A DNA stretch of 64,000 bases from DATMNI01 sp963817515 (GCA_963817515.1 CAWFPJ010000031.1:868001-932000); one strand, 5' to 3'; counted from the stretch's first letter, positions 9,011-17,742 are shown. Numbers and translations: made by a program. The notes: a model not told the origin generated them from the sequence alone.

Positions 9011-10033
9011 ATGGGCACGGCAGCGACCTATCGCGCAGTGATGGTGACGACGAAGGGCGGACCGGAAGCTCTCGAGATCGTTGAGTTGCCTGTTGAGCCG
9101 CCTGGCCCAGGGCAACTGCGCATACGGGTGCGCGCTGCCGGGGTGGGCTCGACCGACTTGATCGTATTGGCGGGCAACTATCGGTTTGCGCCGAAGATAC
9201 CGTTAGTGCCTGGTTATGAGGCCGCCGGCGTGGTGGACGCCATTGGCGATGGTGTCACTGGCTTCGAAGTGGGCCAGCGTGTGGCGGCACTTACCGTGTA
9301 TGGGGCCTTCGCGGAATTTCTCGTACGTGAGGCCGAGCACTTCCTTCCTATTCCTGACGGCGTTTCCGATCGCGATGCCGCCGCGGTCATCCTGAACTAT
9401 GTGACCGCATGGCAGATGATTCATCGGGTGGCGAAAGTGCGGCCCGGTCAAACCGCACTGGTCACGGGCGCAGCCGGCGGCGTGGGCACGGCTGCCCTGC
9501 AACTGTTACGGCTGGCGGGTGTGAAGACTTACGGTGCCGCGTCGTCGTCGAAGCACGGCATCCTGCGTTCACTGGGCGCCACACCAATCGACTATCGGGC
9601 AGGGCCGATCGATCGCCTGACGCGTGCCCTGGAACCTGACGGCGTGGACTACGTCTTCGACGCGATCGGCGGCGCCAACATCGGTCCCTGCATCGGCGCG
9701 CTACGGCGGGGCGGGACGCTGGTCGGATTTGGTTTCATGGGCGCATCAGGCAAGCTATCGCAACTGGCTATGTTCGCCAACATTTTTGTTGGGGCGCGCC
9801 TGCGCGGACGGCTGGGCAAATTCTACGGCATCACTTTGCTATACCGGAAAGACCCCAAGCCGCTGCGCGAGGATCTGCCCAGGATCTTCGCACTTCTCGC
9901 GGAGAAGAAAATCGATCCGCTGGTCAACCGCACGTTTCCGCTGCTTGCAGCGAGACAGGCCCTGGAATTTCTGGCGGCGGGTTCCGTGGAAGGTAAGATC
10001 GTGCTCACTTCACCCGCATCACCAGAGCCGTGA
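9011..10033 (+). CDS. Medium-chain reductase, NADPH:quinone reductase-like
   Basis: A 340-aa MDR protein with GroES-like domain (VPGYEAAGVVDAIGDGVTGFEVGQRVAALTVYGAFAEFL) and Rossmann motif TGAAGGVGTAALQLLRLAG. The C-terminal part (SVEGKIVLT) is typical of quinone oxidoreductases. The middle carries a long insert-like stretch (FANIFVGARLRGRLGKFYGITLLYRKDPKPLREDLP) as in synaptic-vesicle VAT-1-like members. It is probably co-transcribed with the two upstream redox genes, and its last 29 bases overlap the convergent SpoIIE-phosphatase gene. Confidence 0.88.
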   Translation: MGTAATYRAVMVTTKGGPEALEIVELPVEPPGPGQLRIRVRAAGVGSTDLIVLAGNYRFAPKIPLVPGYEAAGVVDAIGDGVTGFEVGQRVAALTVYGAFAEFLVREAEHFLPIPDGVSDRDAAAVILNYVTAWQMIHRVAKVRPGQTALVTGAAGGVGTAALQLLRLAGVKTYGAASSSKHGILRSLGATPIDYRAGPIDRLTRALEPDGVDYVFDAIGGANIGPCIGALRRGGTLVGFGFMGASGKLSQLAMFANIFVGARLRGRLGKFYGITLLYRKDPKPLREDLPRIFALLAEKKIDPLVNRTFPLLAARQALEFLAAGSVEGKIVLTSPASPEP

Positions 10034-11129
10034 TGTCGTCGTGCTGCCGGGTGCGCCCCACGAAGCCATCGACGGCGGACATCACGATCTTCAACCCTTC
10101 GGCCGGGGTGTCGACACGCAGGCCGCGAACCACGTCGAGCAGGCGCGGCTCGCCGTACTCCTCCTGACGCTCGTTCTCAGCTTCGGTCACGCCATCGGTA
10201 AAGACAATCAGCAGATCGCCGGAATCCAACGTGACTGTGCCCTGTTCGAAACGGGCGGAGGCCATCACGCCCAAGGGCAGGCCACCCGCTTCCAGCCGTT
10301 CCAGTGTTCCCGCCGCGCGCCGCAGCACGGGTGGATTGTGCCCCGCGCAGATGTATCGCATGGTGCGGCTGGCCAGGTCCACTTCGCCCAGGAACGCGGT
10401 GGTGAAGCGCAATCCGCCCAGGCTATTGGCACAAGCGTAGCGGTTCAGGCCGAGCACCAATTCTTCGAGCGCCACCGGCGCGGCCGCCAGAGTGCGCAGG
10501 CTGGCCTGAATAGTCGCCATGAGCAGCGCCGCGGGAATGCTTTTGCCTGCTACGTCGGCCACGATCAGCAGCAGGCGGCCGCCGTCGCGGTGGAAGGCAT
10601 CATAATAATCGCCGGATACGGTATTGGCCGGCCGCGTGGCGAAAGCCAGGTCGAAACCCGCCACCACAGGCGAGGCGGAAGGCAATAGCCACCGCTGAAT
10701 CTCACGCGCGATTTCCAGGTCGCGCTTCATCGTCACCCGGTCTGCCAGTTCGAGCGACAGCAACAAAATGAATGCCGCGGTGACAACGAGTATGCTGCCG
10801 CTTCCGTTGCGGCTGAACAGTTCGAACAGCGCGTAGGTAATCGTAAGCAACAGGAACATTCGCCGCGCCGGCGACAGCTTACGCAGCAGAGCCCAGCCCA
10901 AAGCCCGCGCAGCATAGAGACGGTGCCGGTGGCCGCGGTGCTGCCCGATGGCTTCCCAATCCACGTCCTTGGAGTAGAAATCGTAACCCGCGCGCGCATC
11001 CGCCTTGAAGTCGGCCCAAAGCGCGTCGATCGCCATGCCGTCGGTCAGGCGGTCCCAGAAAGTCTGCAACTGGTGTGCGAAGTGGGCTATTTTCTGTCCG
11101 AGCCCTTCGATCTTCTCCGCCAGAGACAT
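10005..11129 (-). CDS. SpoIIE/RsbU-type PP2C serine phosphatase with membrane segments
   Basis: A protein of about 374 aa. The N-terminal 85 residues are soluble, two hydrophobic helices follow (RRMFLLLTITYALFELFS and ILVVTAAFILLLSLEL), then the PP2C-like catalytic domain beginning REIQRWLLPSASP and including VSGDYYDAF, VADVAGKSIPAALLMA, CAGHNPP and FTDGVTEAEN. Such phosphatases act on anti-anti-sigma factor serines in partner-switching pathways. No anti-sigma or STAS gene is adjacent. The start is set at the Met of MSLAEK; a start 18 bases upstream is possible. Confidence 0.88.
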   Translation of the reverse strand: MSLAEKIEGLGQKIAHFAHQLQTFWDRLTDGMAIDALWADFKADARAGYDFYSKDVDWEAIGQHRGHRHRLYAARALGWALLRKLSPARRMFLLLTITYALFELFSRNGSGSILVVTAAFILLLSLELADRVTMKRDLEIAREIQRWLLPSASPVVAGFDLAFATRPANTVSGDYYDAFHRDGGRLLLIVADVAGKSIPAALLMATIQASLRTLAAAPVALEELVLGLNRYACANSLGGLRFTTAFLGEVDLASRTMRYICAGHNPPVLRRAAGTLERLEAGGLPLGVMASARFEQGTVTLDSGDLLIVFTDGVTEAENERQEEYGEPRLLDVVRGLRVDTPAEGLKIVMSAVDGFVGRTRQHDDITALVMRVK

Positions 11130-11160
11130 TGGCACTACTATAACCAAAATCCAGATTCAC

Positions 11161-13233
11161 CTACTTTGACGGGCCGCAGGTGATGGTGACGACGTGCTGG
11201 CCGCGAGGCAGAAGGCTTGTTAGCGGCGCGTCCACGCCGTCGATCTGGATGGATTTCAGTGGACGGTCCAGGAGGGCGATGGCGCGGGATGCGGATTGGT
11301 AGGAGAACTCGATGGTGGTGGCGGAGAGGGTGTGGGCCGACTTCAAATCGGCGTTCAGGTAGAGCAGGCGCGGAGACTGGGACGCCGGCGCAGCCTCGAT
11401 GGCGTGGGGCCCGGCGGGGAGCCACAGAGTTTGGTCATCAGCGGCCGGCCAGGGTAAACCGTCTACCATGGCAGGCCCTGCCCAAGGTATGCCGACTGCC
11501 GTGGTGGAATCGATGATCAGCTTGGGGCCCATCCGTTCGATACGGGTTACAGTGGCGGCGGCGGAAGGCAGCAAAGGGAGGTCGGGCGGGAGGAGAGAGT
11601 TTTCGAAGTAGAGCGCCACGCGGGGAAAGTTGGCGGCGGCATGGTGGACCAACTCGAACAGTTCGGTGCCGGTCTGTTGCTTGGTCGGGTAGACGTTTTG
11701 GTAGCGATCGACGATGTTGAGGTCGATGGCGAGTTTGTCGCGGTGGGGCGTGAGGGCGCGGTAGCGTTCGGCGATGGTCTGGTAGCGCTGCGGGCCCAGG
11801 TTCCAGACGGTGGCGGGGTCCTCGATCAGGAAGGTGAAGTTGTGGGTGTCGAGCAGGGGGAGAACACGGGCGGCGTCGGCGCCGATGGCTTCGCGCATGT
11901 TGGAGTCGAAGCGGTCGTCCACGTGGGTGAGGACCAGGTCCAGGTGAGGCTTGAGACGGCGAATGGACTCCAGTTGCGTGAGCCATTCCTGTTGGAGGCG
12001 GAAGGTGAGGGAGGCACGGTAGGTTAGGAATGCCGGCAAGAGTGCCGGCATTGCAGGCTGAGAGCCTGCTCCACGAGGCGGAAATAGCTCGATGGGGTCG
12101 GTGCCGGATTGAGCTTTGAATTCGGCACGGACGTCGTCGTTCATGGGAGTGAAACGCGCGGGGTTGGCGGCGCCTTCTAGGGATTCGAAATAGAGTTCGG
12201 CCAGGTTGACGCCATCCCAATCGAAGCGCGTGGCCAAATGGCTGACGCCGGCTGAAACGGCGCGGAAACAGTCGCGATTGGTCAGGTTCATTAGCTTGCG
12301 CCAATCCAGTTGCGCATCTTGGAGGACGGCAGTTTTTTCGCGCCACTCAGGATGGTCGTGCCAGAACTTTTCGCTGACGTGAGGGAGTTCCAGCCAGGCA
12401 TAGACCAGGATGCCCCGGCGATGGCAGGCTTCGATAAGCTTGACCAGATAGGCGTCTCCTTCGGGATCGGGCTCGAAGAAATGCCAGGCGGCAACGTGCA
12501 GGGCGGAGATTCCGGCTTTGCGCCAGCGGGCGGCGAAGTAGTCGACATCGACGCGCGAGCGGTAGGCGGAATCGAAGAATGCCCAGAGGCGGTTGGTGCG
12601 GAACGGCGGCTCCAGGCCCAGATCGCAGAGGGCATTCAAGAGGTAGGGAAAGCGCTCATAGCCGCGTTCGCCGGGAGGGGCGGCGATCCAGAGGACGGCG
12701 CCTGAGCCGCGGCGAAAACCCGCGGTGAGGGGAGCATTGGTCCAGCGCTCGCGAACGAAGATGGTTGCGCTTTCGGGGATCTGGAATACCGGGAGCTCCA
12801 GGCCTTTTTCCCAAATTATGGCGAGCGAAGGGCGGTGGATGTCGGTGAGGCTGTTGACGCGAACGTTTTCGCTGGTGGGACGGAAGCCGAACATGGCGGC
12901 GAGAGAGGAGTCGCCTTCTAAGATCAGGACGGCGCCTTTTTCCACGCGGGCAGGCCACTCGGGGGAGGCCGAGGCTCCGGTGCGGGCGACGAAGATGTGG
13001 GAGAGGCCGGCGGGCTGCGGCAGGAGGCCGATGGAGGAGAGGATTTCGGGCCAGGCGCCGGGGTCGCCGGAGAGGACGGAGAAATAGGGCAGCGGGGCGG
13101 CGGGGATTGGAGGGGCAATGGCTGCTTGGAGCGTGGTGACCAGCAGGAATAAAAGTGTGCCGGCACGAATGCCGGCATGGCAGGCTGAAGCCTGCTCCAC
13201 GGGCGGGCGAGGGCGGTTAGTGGGTGATGGCAT
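11161..13233 (-). CDS. Secreted TIM-barrel glycoside-hydrolase-like protein (GHL10/PelA-like)
   Basis: A 690-aa exported protein. A signal peptide (LLFLLVTTLQAAIA) follows an unusual N-terminal extension. Residues about 50-210 form an N-terminal domain (YFSVLSGDPGAWPEILSSIG); about 215-500 look like a glycosidase-type TIM barrel (SALHVAAWHFFEPD, RRGILVYAWLELPHVSEKFW, DWDGVNLAELYFES). The C-terminal part is beta-rich. The substrate is not readable. It overlaps the TPR/barrel gene upstream by 17 bases, suggesting joint work on an exported polysaccharide. A palindromic repeat at 12031-12075 is translated in frame as roughly AGSQPAMPALLPAF, and another at 13157-13201 encodes part of the signal-peptide N-region; no in-frame start lies downstream of it. 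Confidence 0.75.
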   Translation of the reverse strand: MPSPTNRPRPPVEQASACHAGIRAGTLLFLLVTTLQAAIAPPIPAAPLPYFSVLSGDPGAWPEILSSIGLLPQPAGLSHIFVARTGASASPEWPARVEKGAVLILEGDSSLAAMFGFRPTSENVRVNSLTDIHRPSLAIIWEKGLELPVFQIPESATIFVRERWTNAPLTAGFRRGSGAVLWIAAPPGERGYERFPYLLNALCDLGLEPPFRTNRLWAFFDSAYRSRVDVDYFAARWRKAGISALHVAAWHFFEPDPEGDAYLVKLIEACHRRGILVYAWLELPHVSEKFWHDHPEWREKTAVLQDAQLDWRKLMNLTNRDCFRAVSAGVSHLATRFDWDGVNLAELYFESLEGAANPARFTPMNDDVRAEFKAQSGTDPIELFPPRGAGSQPAMPALLPAFLTYRASLTFRLQQEWLTQLESIRRLKPHLDLVLTHVDDRFDSNMREAIGADAARVLPLLDTHNFTFLIEDPATVWNLGPQRYQTIAERYRALTPHRDKLAIDLNIVDRYQNVYPTKQQTGTELFELVHHAAANFPRVALYFENSLLPPDLPLLPSAAATVTRIERMGPKLIIDSTTAVGIPWAGPAMVDGLPWPAADDQTLWLPAGPHAIEAAPASQSPRLLYLNADLKSAHTLSATTIEFSYQSASRAIALLDRPLKSIQIDGVDAPLTSLLPRGQHVVTITCGPSK
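12031..12075 (-). repeat. Interspersed palindromic element, family A, inside a coding region
   Basis: Two nested inverted repeats: TGCCGGCAAGAGTGCCGGCA followed by GCAGGCTGAGAGCCTGC and CCACG. The same layout is found at 13157, 17743, 17955 and (inverted) 33400. Here it lies in frame inside the hydrolase-like gene and adds about 15 residues. Confidence 0.85.
13157..13201 (-). repeat. Interspersed palindromic element, family A, at a gene start
   Basis: GTGCCGGCACGAATGCCGGC then ATGGCAGGCTGAAGCCTGC and TCCACG. It falls within the first 27 codons of the hydrolase-like gene and is therefore translated (VEQASACHAGIRAGT), directly before the hydrophobic core of the signal peptide. Confidence 0.85.
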
Positions 13234-15199
13234 ACCAGAGTCCGGTGCGCAGGTCTGTGAAGTGGGGGCGGCCCTCGATCAGATAGGCGCCGCGGAGGGC
13301 GTTGACGGTCAGGTACATGGATTTGGGCATTCGGGAGCTGGTGAATCGGAGTCCAGGGCCTGTTTCGACGAAATTGGCCCAATCCTGCCGCTTGGAGTCG
13401 ATGGTTATATTGCCGTTCCAGTAAATCTGGGTCCGCAGCTCGGGTGTGCCGACCGTATATCCGGCGCGGTTTTGCGCGTAGGCCAGGAAATCGTTATCGA
13501 AACGGCTGACGTAGAGGGCGTCGATGGTGGTATCGGCGAACCAGTTGGTGGATTCGGAGCGCAAAGCGCGGGCGATGGAAACACCGCCGCGGTAATCGGG
13601 GACCATGTGGCGCGTGAGATAGCCGATGGAGTTGCCGGCTTCGGCCCAGCCGGTTATACCGTGCCAGGGGACGGTGGCAACGCCGACGCCGACGATGAAG
13701 GCGCTCTCAGAGAGGTACTGCGGGGCGACGGTGCCGACGGTCTGGCGGGTGTCGCCGATGAAACGCACGCTGAGGTAGGGGTGAATGGGAAGGCGGGTAC
13801 GGAGTTCGGTTTTGACCTGGCCGTAGGAGAAGAGGTCATGCCAGCGCGTGGAGAAGATGGGGAAGAGCCAGGCGGTTGTGCGGAAGGTTTCGGTGCCGGC
13901 GCGGAGGCTCTTCCAGGCGGTGGCGGCTTCGATCGCGATCTGCGGGTCGGGACTCTTGCGCGCAAGATCGAACCAGCGGAAAGCGATGAGGTCCTGGTGG
14001 AGGATATTGTAGGTCCAGCCGAGTTTGAGCATGACGCCGAAATCGCCGGGGTCGGCTTCGTGGGCCACCTGAAGGTATTTGAGGGCATCCTTCATGTAGC
14101 CGGCTTTGATGCTGCGTTCGGCCATGACTTTGGCATCGATGGACTGGGGCTGCGGCTGCGCATCGGTGCGGGTCTTGAGAACCTGGGGAATGCGGAGCAC
14201 GGCGCGGACGCGGTTGGCGAGATCCTCATCTTTGCCGGCCAGCACGCGTTCGAAAAGGGGTTGGGCGGCGGCTTTGTCGCCGCGGCCGTAGAGGAGGAAT
14301 CCGAGTTGGGTAGCGGCGAGCAGATCGCCGGGGGCAGTTTCGGTAAGGGCGCGAAATTCCTGCTCGGCTTCGCGGGGGAAATCCATGCGAAGGAGGAGGT
14401 AGGCAAGTTCGCGGCGGAGTTCCGTGTTGGCCGGGTCAAGGACCAGGGCGCGGCGGAAATCGTCGACGTAGGGGTAATGGCTGGGCAGGAGTTCGCGGGC
14501 CAGTTCTGCGGCGCGCGGTTCGCCGCCACGGGAGGCCGCCAGCAGAGCGGCGTGGGCCTCGTCAAGACGGTTAAGGGCCAGCCAGACGCGGCCGAGATCG
14601 ACCAGCACCGAGCGGCGATCAGGGAGCAGGCGCCAGGCCTTTTCGTAGTGCTCGGCGGCGAGGGGAAGTTGGTCGCGCTGTTCGGCAAGGGTGGCCAGTT
14701 CAAAGTGGGCGCTGAAGTTGGCACCGCCCTTGGCGATGGCCTGGGTCCAGCGCGCGATGCCGTCGGCTAGCGGGCCGTCGATGTTCTGAAAGGCTTGTTC
14801 GGCGGTCTTGGCCGAGGGGCCGGAGATCTTGCGGATGCGGTCGAAGATGCGGCGGGCCTGCGCCTGTTGCTTGGTTTCAAAGCACAGGAAGGCGTACTCC
14901 ATGGCGACCTGGGTGTCGGCGGGGTTAAGCTGCATGGCCTGTTGGAACTGGTCGCGGGCCAGCAGGTTTTCGCCGATCTTGAGATAGGCATAGGCCAGGT
15001 CTTTGCGAATATCGGGGCGGGCGGGGGAGGCGGTGATGGCCTGGAGGAAGGCGGCGATGGCGGGATCATAATCGCGGGTGCGGAGGGCGGCGTAGGCGCG
15101 GGTGAGCGGGGCGTAGGCCGGGTCGATTGCCGGGTTGGGGGGCTGCGCGTTTCCGGGATCGGCCATAGACAACGCGGCGAAGATCGCGAAGAGGCGCAT
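13217..15199 (-). CDS. TPR-repeat protein with C-terminal outer-membrane barrel-like domain (NfrA/PelB/PgaA-like layout)
   Basis: A 660-aa exported protein. A signal peptide (MRLFAIFAALSMADPGNA) is followed by about 10 tetratricopeptide repeats over residues 25-400, then a C-terminal region of about 250 residues rich in alternating strands (FSYGQVKTELRTRLPIHPYLSVRF, GGVSIARALRSE, WFADTTIDALYVSRFDNDFLAYAQ) resembling the C-terminal domain of phage N4 adsorption protein NfrA. It ends FTDLRTGLWYAITH; a terminal aromatic is expected for outer-membrane barrels, and here an aromatic-rich end is followed by TH. Together with the overlapping hydrolase-like gene it may form a polysaccharide export/processing pair; this is inference from architecture only. 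Confidence 0.72.
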   Translation of the reverse strand: MRLFAIFAALSMADPGNAQPPNPAIDPAYAPLTRAYAALRTRDYDPAIAAFLQAITASPARPDIRKDLAYAYLKIGENLLARDQFQQAMQLNPADTQVAMEYAFLCFETKQQAQARRIFDRIRKISGPSAKTAEQAFQNIDGPLADGIARWTQAIAKGGANFSAHFELATLAEQRDQLPLAAEHYEKAWRLLPDRRSVLVDLGRVWLALNRLDEAHAALLAASRGGEPRAAELARELLPSHYPYVDDFRRALVLDPANTELRRELAYLLLRMDFPREAEQEFRALTETAPGDLLAATQLGFLLYGRGDKAAAQPLFERVLAGKDEDLANRVRAVLRIPQVLKTRTDAQPQPQSIDAKVMAERSIKAGYMKDALKYLQVAHEADPGDFGVMLKLGWTYNILHQDLIAFRWFDLARKSPDPQIAIEAATAWKSLRAGTETFRTTAWLFPIFSTRWHDLFSYGQVKTELRTRLPIHPYLSVRFIGDTRQTVGTVAPQYLSESAFIVGVGVATVPWHGITGWAEAGNSIGYLTRHMVPDYRGGVSIARALRSESTNWFADTTIDALYVSRFDNDFLAYAQNRAGYTVGTPELRTQIYWNGNITIDSKRQDWANFVETGPGLRFTSSRMPKSMYLTVNALRGAYLIEGRPHFTDLRTGLWYAITH

Positions 15200-15321
15200 G
15201 GGGGCTTATGAAGGTAGTGGGGAGAGGCGGGGCGGATTCTCAAGAAGTTGTCGGAGGATCTGGATCGTAATATACAAATTCGCAGGAGAGCACTGTAGTA
15301 TCGCAAGGGGAGGCGGGACGA
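15200..15321. promoter_or_regulatory. Divergent intergenic region
   Basis: 122 bases between the minus-strand TPR gene and the plus-strand EamA gene, expected to hold promoters for both. CGCAAGGGGAGGCGGGACGA just before 15322 contains a GGGGAGG ribosome-binding site. No other structure is seen. Confidence 0.4.
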
Positions 15322-15741
15322 ATGAATTGGCTGGTTTGGTCGTTGTTGTCGGCGCTGTTTGCGGCGCTGACCGCGATTCTGGCGAAGCTCGGCGTGGCGG
15401 GGGTGGATTCCAACCTGGCGACAGCGGTGCGGACTTCGGTAGTGGTGGTGTTCACCTGGGGATTGGCGTACGTCAACGCGCCGCCGAACAGTTTTCAAGC
15501 ATTCACAGCGAAGACCTGGCTATACCTGGTGGTCTCGGGGCTGGCGACGGGGCTTTCCTGGTTGTGCTATTTTCATGCGCTGCAGGTGGGGGAAGCTTCG
15601 CGGGTGGCGCCCATCGATAAGCTCAGCGTGGTGCTGGTGATCGTACTGGCAACGCTGTTTTTAGGGGAGCGGCTGACGTGGGGCAAAGGCCTGGGCGCCG
15701 CGCTGATTGCGGCGGGAGCGATAGTGATTGCGCTGGATTAG
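15322..15741 (+). CDS. EamA/DMT-type transporter, single-domain (four to five helices)
   Basis: A 139-aa membrane protein with one EamA module: hydrophobic helices at about residues 3-25, 33-50, 66-88, 95-113 and 118-138, and the typical GEASRVAPIDKLSVVLVIVLATLFLGERLTWGKGLGAALIAAG ending. Full EamA transporters have two such modules (about 300 aa), so this one should dimerise as small multidrug or metabolite exporters do. Its 3' end overlaps the convergent aquaporin gene by 4 bases. The substrate is unknown. Confidence 0.86.
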   Translation: MNWLVWSLLSALFAALTAILAKLGVAGVDSNLATAVRTSVVVVFTWGLAYVNAPPNSFQAFTAKTWLYLVVSGLATGLSWLCYFHALQVGEASRVAPIDKLSVVLVIVLATLFLGERLTWGKGLGAALIAAGAIVIALD

Positions 15742-16472
15742 TTCCTGGTTTGCGATTCCGCCTCGCCGATAACGTCCTTATCTTCACGACCCATCCACCG
15801 GTATACAGCGCCTGCGATTGCCGCTCCTATCAGTGGAGCTACCCAGAACATCCACAGTTGCGAGACCGCCCAGGCACCGGCGAATAGGGCGGTGGCGGTG
15901 CTGCGCGCCGGGTTCACGGACGTATTGGTAACCGGAATACTCACCAGATGAATCAGCGTGAGGCAAAAACCGATGGCGATGGGAGCAAACCCCTTCGGCG
16001 CGCGCCCATGCGTTGAACCCAGGATGACGAAGAGAAAACCAAATGTCATGACCACTTCGGAGACGAACCCCGCCATCAGACTGTAATGGCCGGGCGAATG
16101 TTCCGCGTAACCGTTGGCCGCGAAGCCGCCATCCAGACTGAAGGTCGCGGTTCCGCTGGCGATCGCGTAAAGGAGTACCGCCCCGAGGATGCCTCCGGCC
16201 ACCTGCGCAATGATGTACGGCAGCAGATCCTTGGCCGGGAAACGGCCGCCGACGTACAATCCGACGGACACGGCGGGATTGAGGTGGCAACCCGAAACGT
16301 GACCCACGGCATACGCCATTGTCAGAACGGTAAGTCCGAAAGCCAGAGAAACACCCAGCAGACCGATGCCGACATTAGGAAATGCAGCCGCCAGCACGGC
16401 ACTTCCGCAACCCCCCAAGACAAGCCATGCGGTGCCGATAACCTCAGCAGCAAGCCGTTTGAGCATGCTCAT
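15738..16472 (-). CDS. aqpZ: Aquaporin (AqpZ-like, MIP family)
   Basis: A water channel of about 244 aa in the inner membrane. Both NPA boxes are present (CHLNPAVSVGLYVGGRF and VNPARSTATALF), and the N-terminus LAAEVIGTAWLVLGGCGSAVLAAAFP is characteristic of AqpZ. Six hydrophobic helices can be followed. The start is placed at the Met of MSMLKRLAAEV; a Met two residues later is equally possible, and an upstream Met at 16505 would add an unlikely hydrophobic leader. The 3' end is convergent with the EamA gene. Confidence 0.9.
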   Translation of the reverse strand: MSMLKRLAAEVIGTAWLVLGGCGSAVLAAAFPNVGIGLLGVSLAFGLTVLTMAYAVGHVSGCHLNPAVSVGLYVGGRFPAKDLLPYIIAQVAGGILGAVLLYAIASGTATFSLDGGFAANGYAEHSPGHYSLMAGFVSEVVMTFGFLFVILGSTHGRAPKGFAPIAIGFCLTLIHLVSIPVTNTSVNPARSTATALFAGAWAVSQLWMFWVAPLIGAAIAGAVYRWMGREDKDVIGEAESQTRN

Positions 16473-16493
16473 GTCAGGGAATATTATCACAAT

Positions 16494-16524
16494 CACCGGC
16501 GGCAAAGACCGCCGGCGTTACCGG
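16494..16524 (-). repeat. Interspersed palindromic element, family C
   Basis: Read on the minus strand it is CCGGTAACGCCGGCGGTC then TTTGCCGCCGGTG, a hairpin with GCCGGCGG/CCGCCGG arms. It overlaps the last codons of the phosphonoacetate-hydrolase-like gene. Related copies are at 17799-17826, 17849-17876 and 63392-63418. Confidence 0.8.
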
Positions 16525-17708
16525 TAGGCCCAGCGCGCCAGGTCCCGGTTGAAGCGGAAGTTGTCCGCCACCAGCCTGGCATCGCTGTTGTAAATCACCA
16601 GCGGTACTTCCATTTCATGCAGCGAACCATGGGTGCGGTACTCGGCCGGCAGCGCTTCCGACTCCGACTCCAGTTCACCGAATACGGTATCGCGGTCGCC
16701 CAGCACCACCAGATCTCCGATTCGTGAAGCCATCAGATGAAATCGCCGCACGGCCTCGCTGCGCGTAAGCACGGCTTCCACTCCTTCGATCGCAGACAAG
16801 ACCCGCGCCACGCGATCTACTTCGCGCGCGCTTTTGCAATAAATCCAGGACACGCCGCCGTGGCCGCGATGGTGCTTCGGATATTTGTCGCGCTCCACCG
16901 AAATGGCGATGCGGATGGGCGCTCCCTGCCGCGCGCAGACCTTATCGAGATCCCAGCAGCGGGTCTTGTGATTCATGCCGTGATCGGCCGTCAGCAGGAA
17001 GGCCGCATCGGGCGCGGCGGCGGCGGCTTCGCCCAGCAGTTGATCCAGCCGCGCCAGGTGCTCTTTCGATTCCGCCGACTCGGGCGGCCACATGTGCATC
17101 GGGTAGTCCGTGGTGTGGATGTAGAAGCAGCCGAAATCGGGCCGGGTCTTCAGCAGATCGATGGCAGCCGTCATCAGCCAGTAGTTGATCTCGCGGCTGT
17201 AGATATCGGGGGCCGGACCCAGCCGCTTCACCCATTCAGCCGGCGGCGCCTCGGCCGTCAGAACGGTATCGGTACCGGCGGAGAGCAGCGTGGTGGTTTT
17301 CTTCTTGGATGACAACAGGGCCGACTTCACGCCTCGCTTCTGCGCGCGCTGAAACAAGGTCGGCGCCATCACCAGATCGGCGGTCTCCATGTATTCCTCG
17401 CGCCCGGTACGCTGGTCCAGGTACGAATTGCCCGTAATGCCGTGCTGGTCGGGCCACACGCCGCAACAGATGGAAGTGTTATTGGTGTTGGTGACCGAGG
17501 GCATGGTGTCCTGAACACGCTGGAAGATCCCGGCCTGGCGCCATCGTGCGAGCGTCGGCATGGGGCTCTGCTCCAGATACTGCACTCCGAATCCATCGAT
17601 CATCAGCACGACGATGCGCTGCGGTTTTTTTTGGGCGAAGGCCGGCGCGCCGAGCAGGGCTGCGCCCGAGGCTAGAAACTGGCGGCGGCTGGGTGACGGT
17701 AGCAGCAT
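16518..17708 (-). CDS. Phosphonoacetate hydrolase-like enzyme of the alkaline phosphatase superfamily, Tat-exported
   Basis: About 396 aa. A Tat signal (SRRQFLASGAALLGAPAFA) is followed by VVLMIDGFGVQYLE with a metal-binding Asp, then MPSVTNTNNTSICCGVWPDQHGITGNSY with the nucleophile Thr, DYPMHMW, LLTADHGMN and RTHGSLHEMEVPLVIYN. This order of motifs matches phosphonoacetate hydrolase (PhnA) and nucleotide pyrophosphatase/phosphodiesterase enzymes, and RIGDLVVLGDRDTVFG is especially PhnA-like. The true substrate (phosphonate or phosphodiester) is unproven, and Tat export is unusual for a phosphonatase. The start could also be the Met at 17723; the frame further upstream runs through a repeat and is probably not coding. 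Confidence 0.72.
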   Translation of the reverse strand: MLLPSPSRRQFLASGAALLGAPAFAQKKPQRIVVLMIDGFGVQYLEQSPMPTLARWRQAGIFQRVQDTMPSVTNTNNTSICCGVWPDQHGITGNSYLDQRTGREEYMETADLVMAPTLFQRAQKRGVKSALLSSKKKTTTLLSAGTDTVLTAEAPPAEWVKRLGPAPDIYSREINYWLMTAAIDLLKTRPDFGCFYIHTTDYPMHMWPPESAESKEHLARLDQLLGEAAAAAPDAAFLLTADHGMNHKTRCWDLDKVCARQGAPIRIAISVERDKYPKHHRGHGGVSWIYCKSAREVDRVARVLSAIEGVEAVLTRSEAVRRFHLMASRIGDLVVLGDRDTVFGELESESEALPAEYRTHGSLHEMEVPLVIYNSDARLVADNFRFNRDLARWAYR

Positions 17709-17742
17709 AGTTACATATATCATCTTCGATCTGGCTTCGCGT

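Noticed and set aside
9624..10688. Plus-strand open frame of 354 codons across the end of the reductase gene and the phosphatase gene
   Set aside because: It runs antisense to the well-supported SpoIIE-type phosphatase and out of frame with the reductase; no motif.
13118..14770. Long plus-strand open frame of 550 codons, Gly/Ala-rich
   Set aside because: It is the shadow of the TPR and hydrolase-like genes on the other strand; composition is that of antisense high-GC code and no domain is recognisable.
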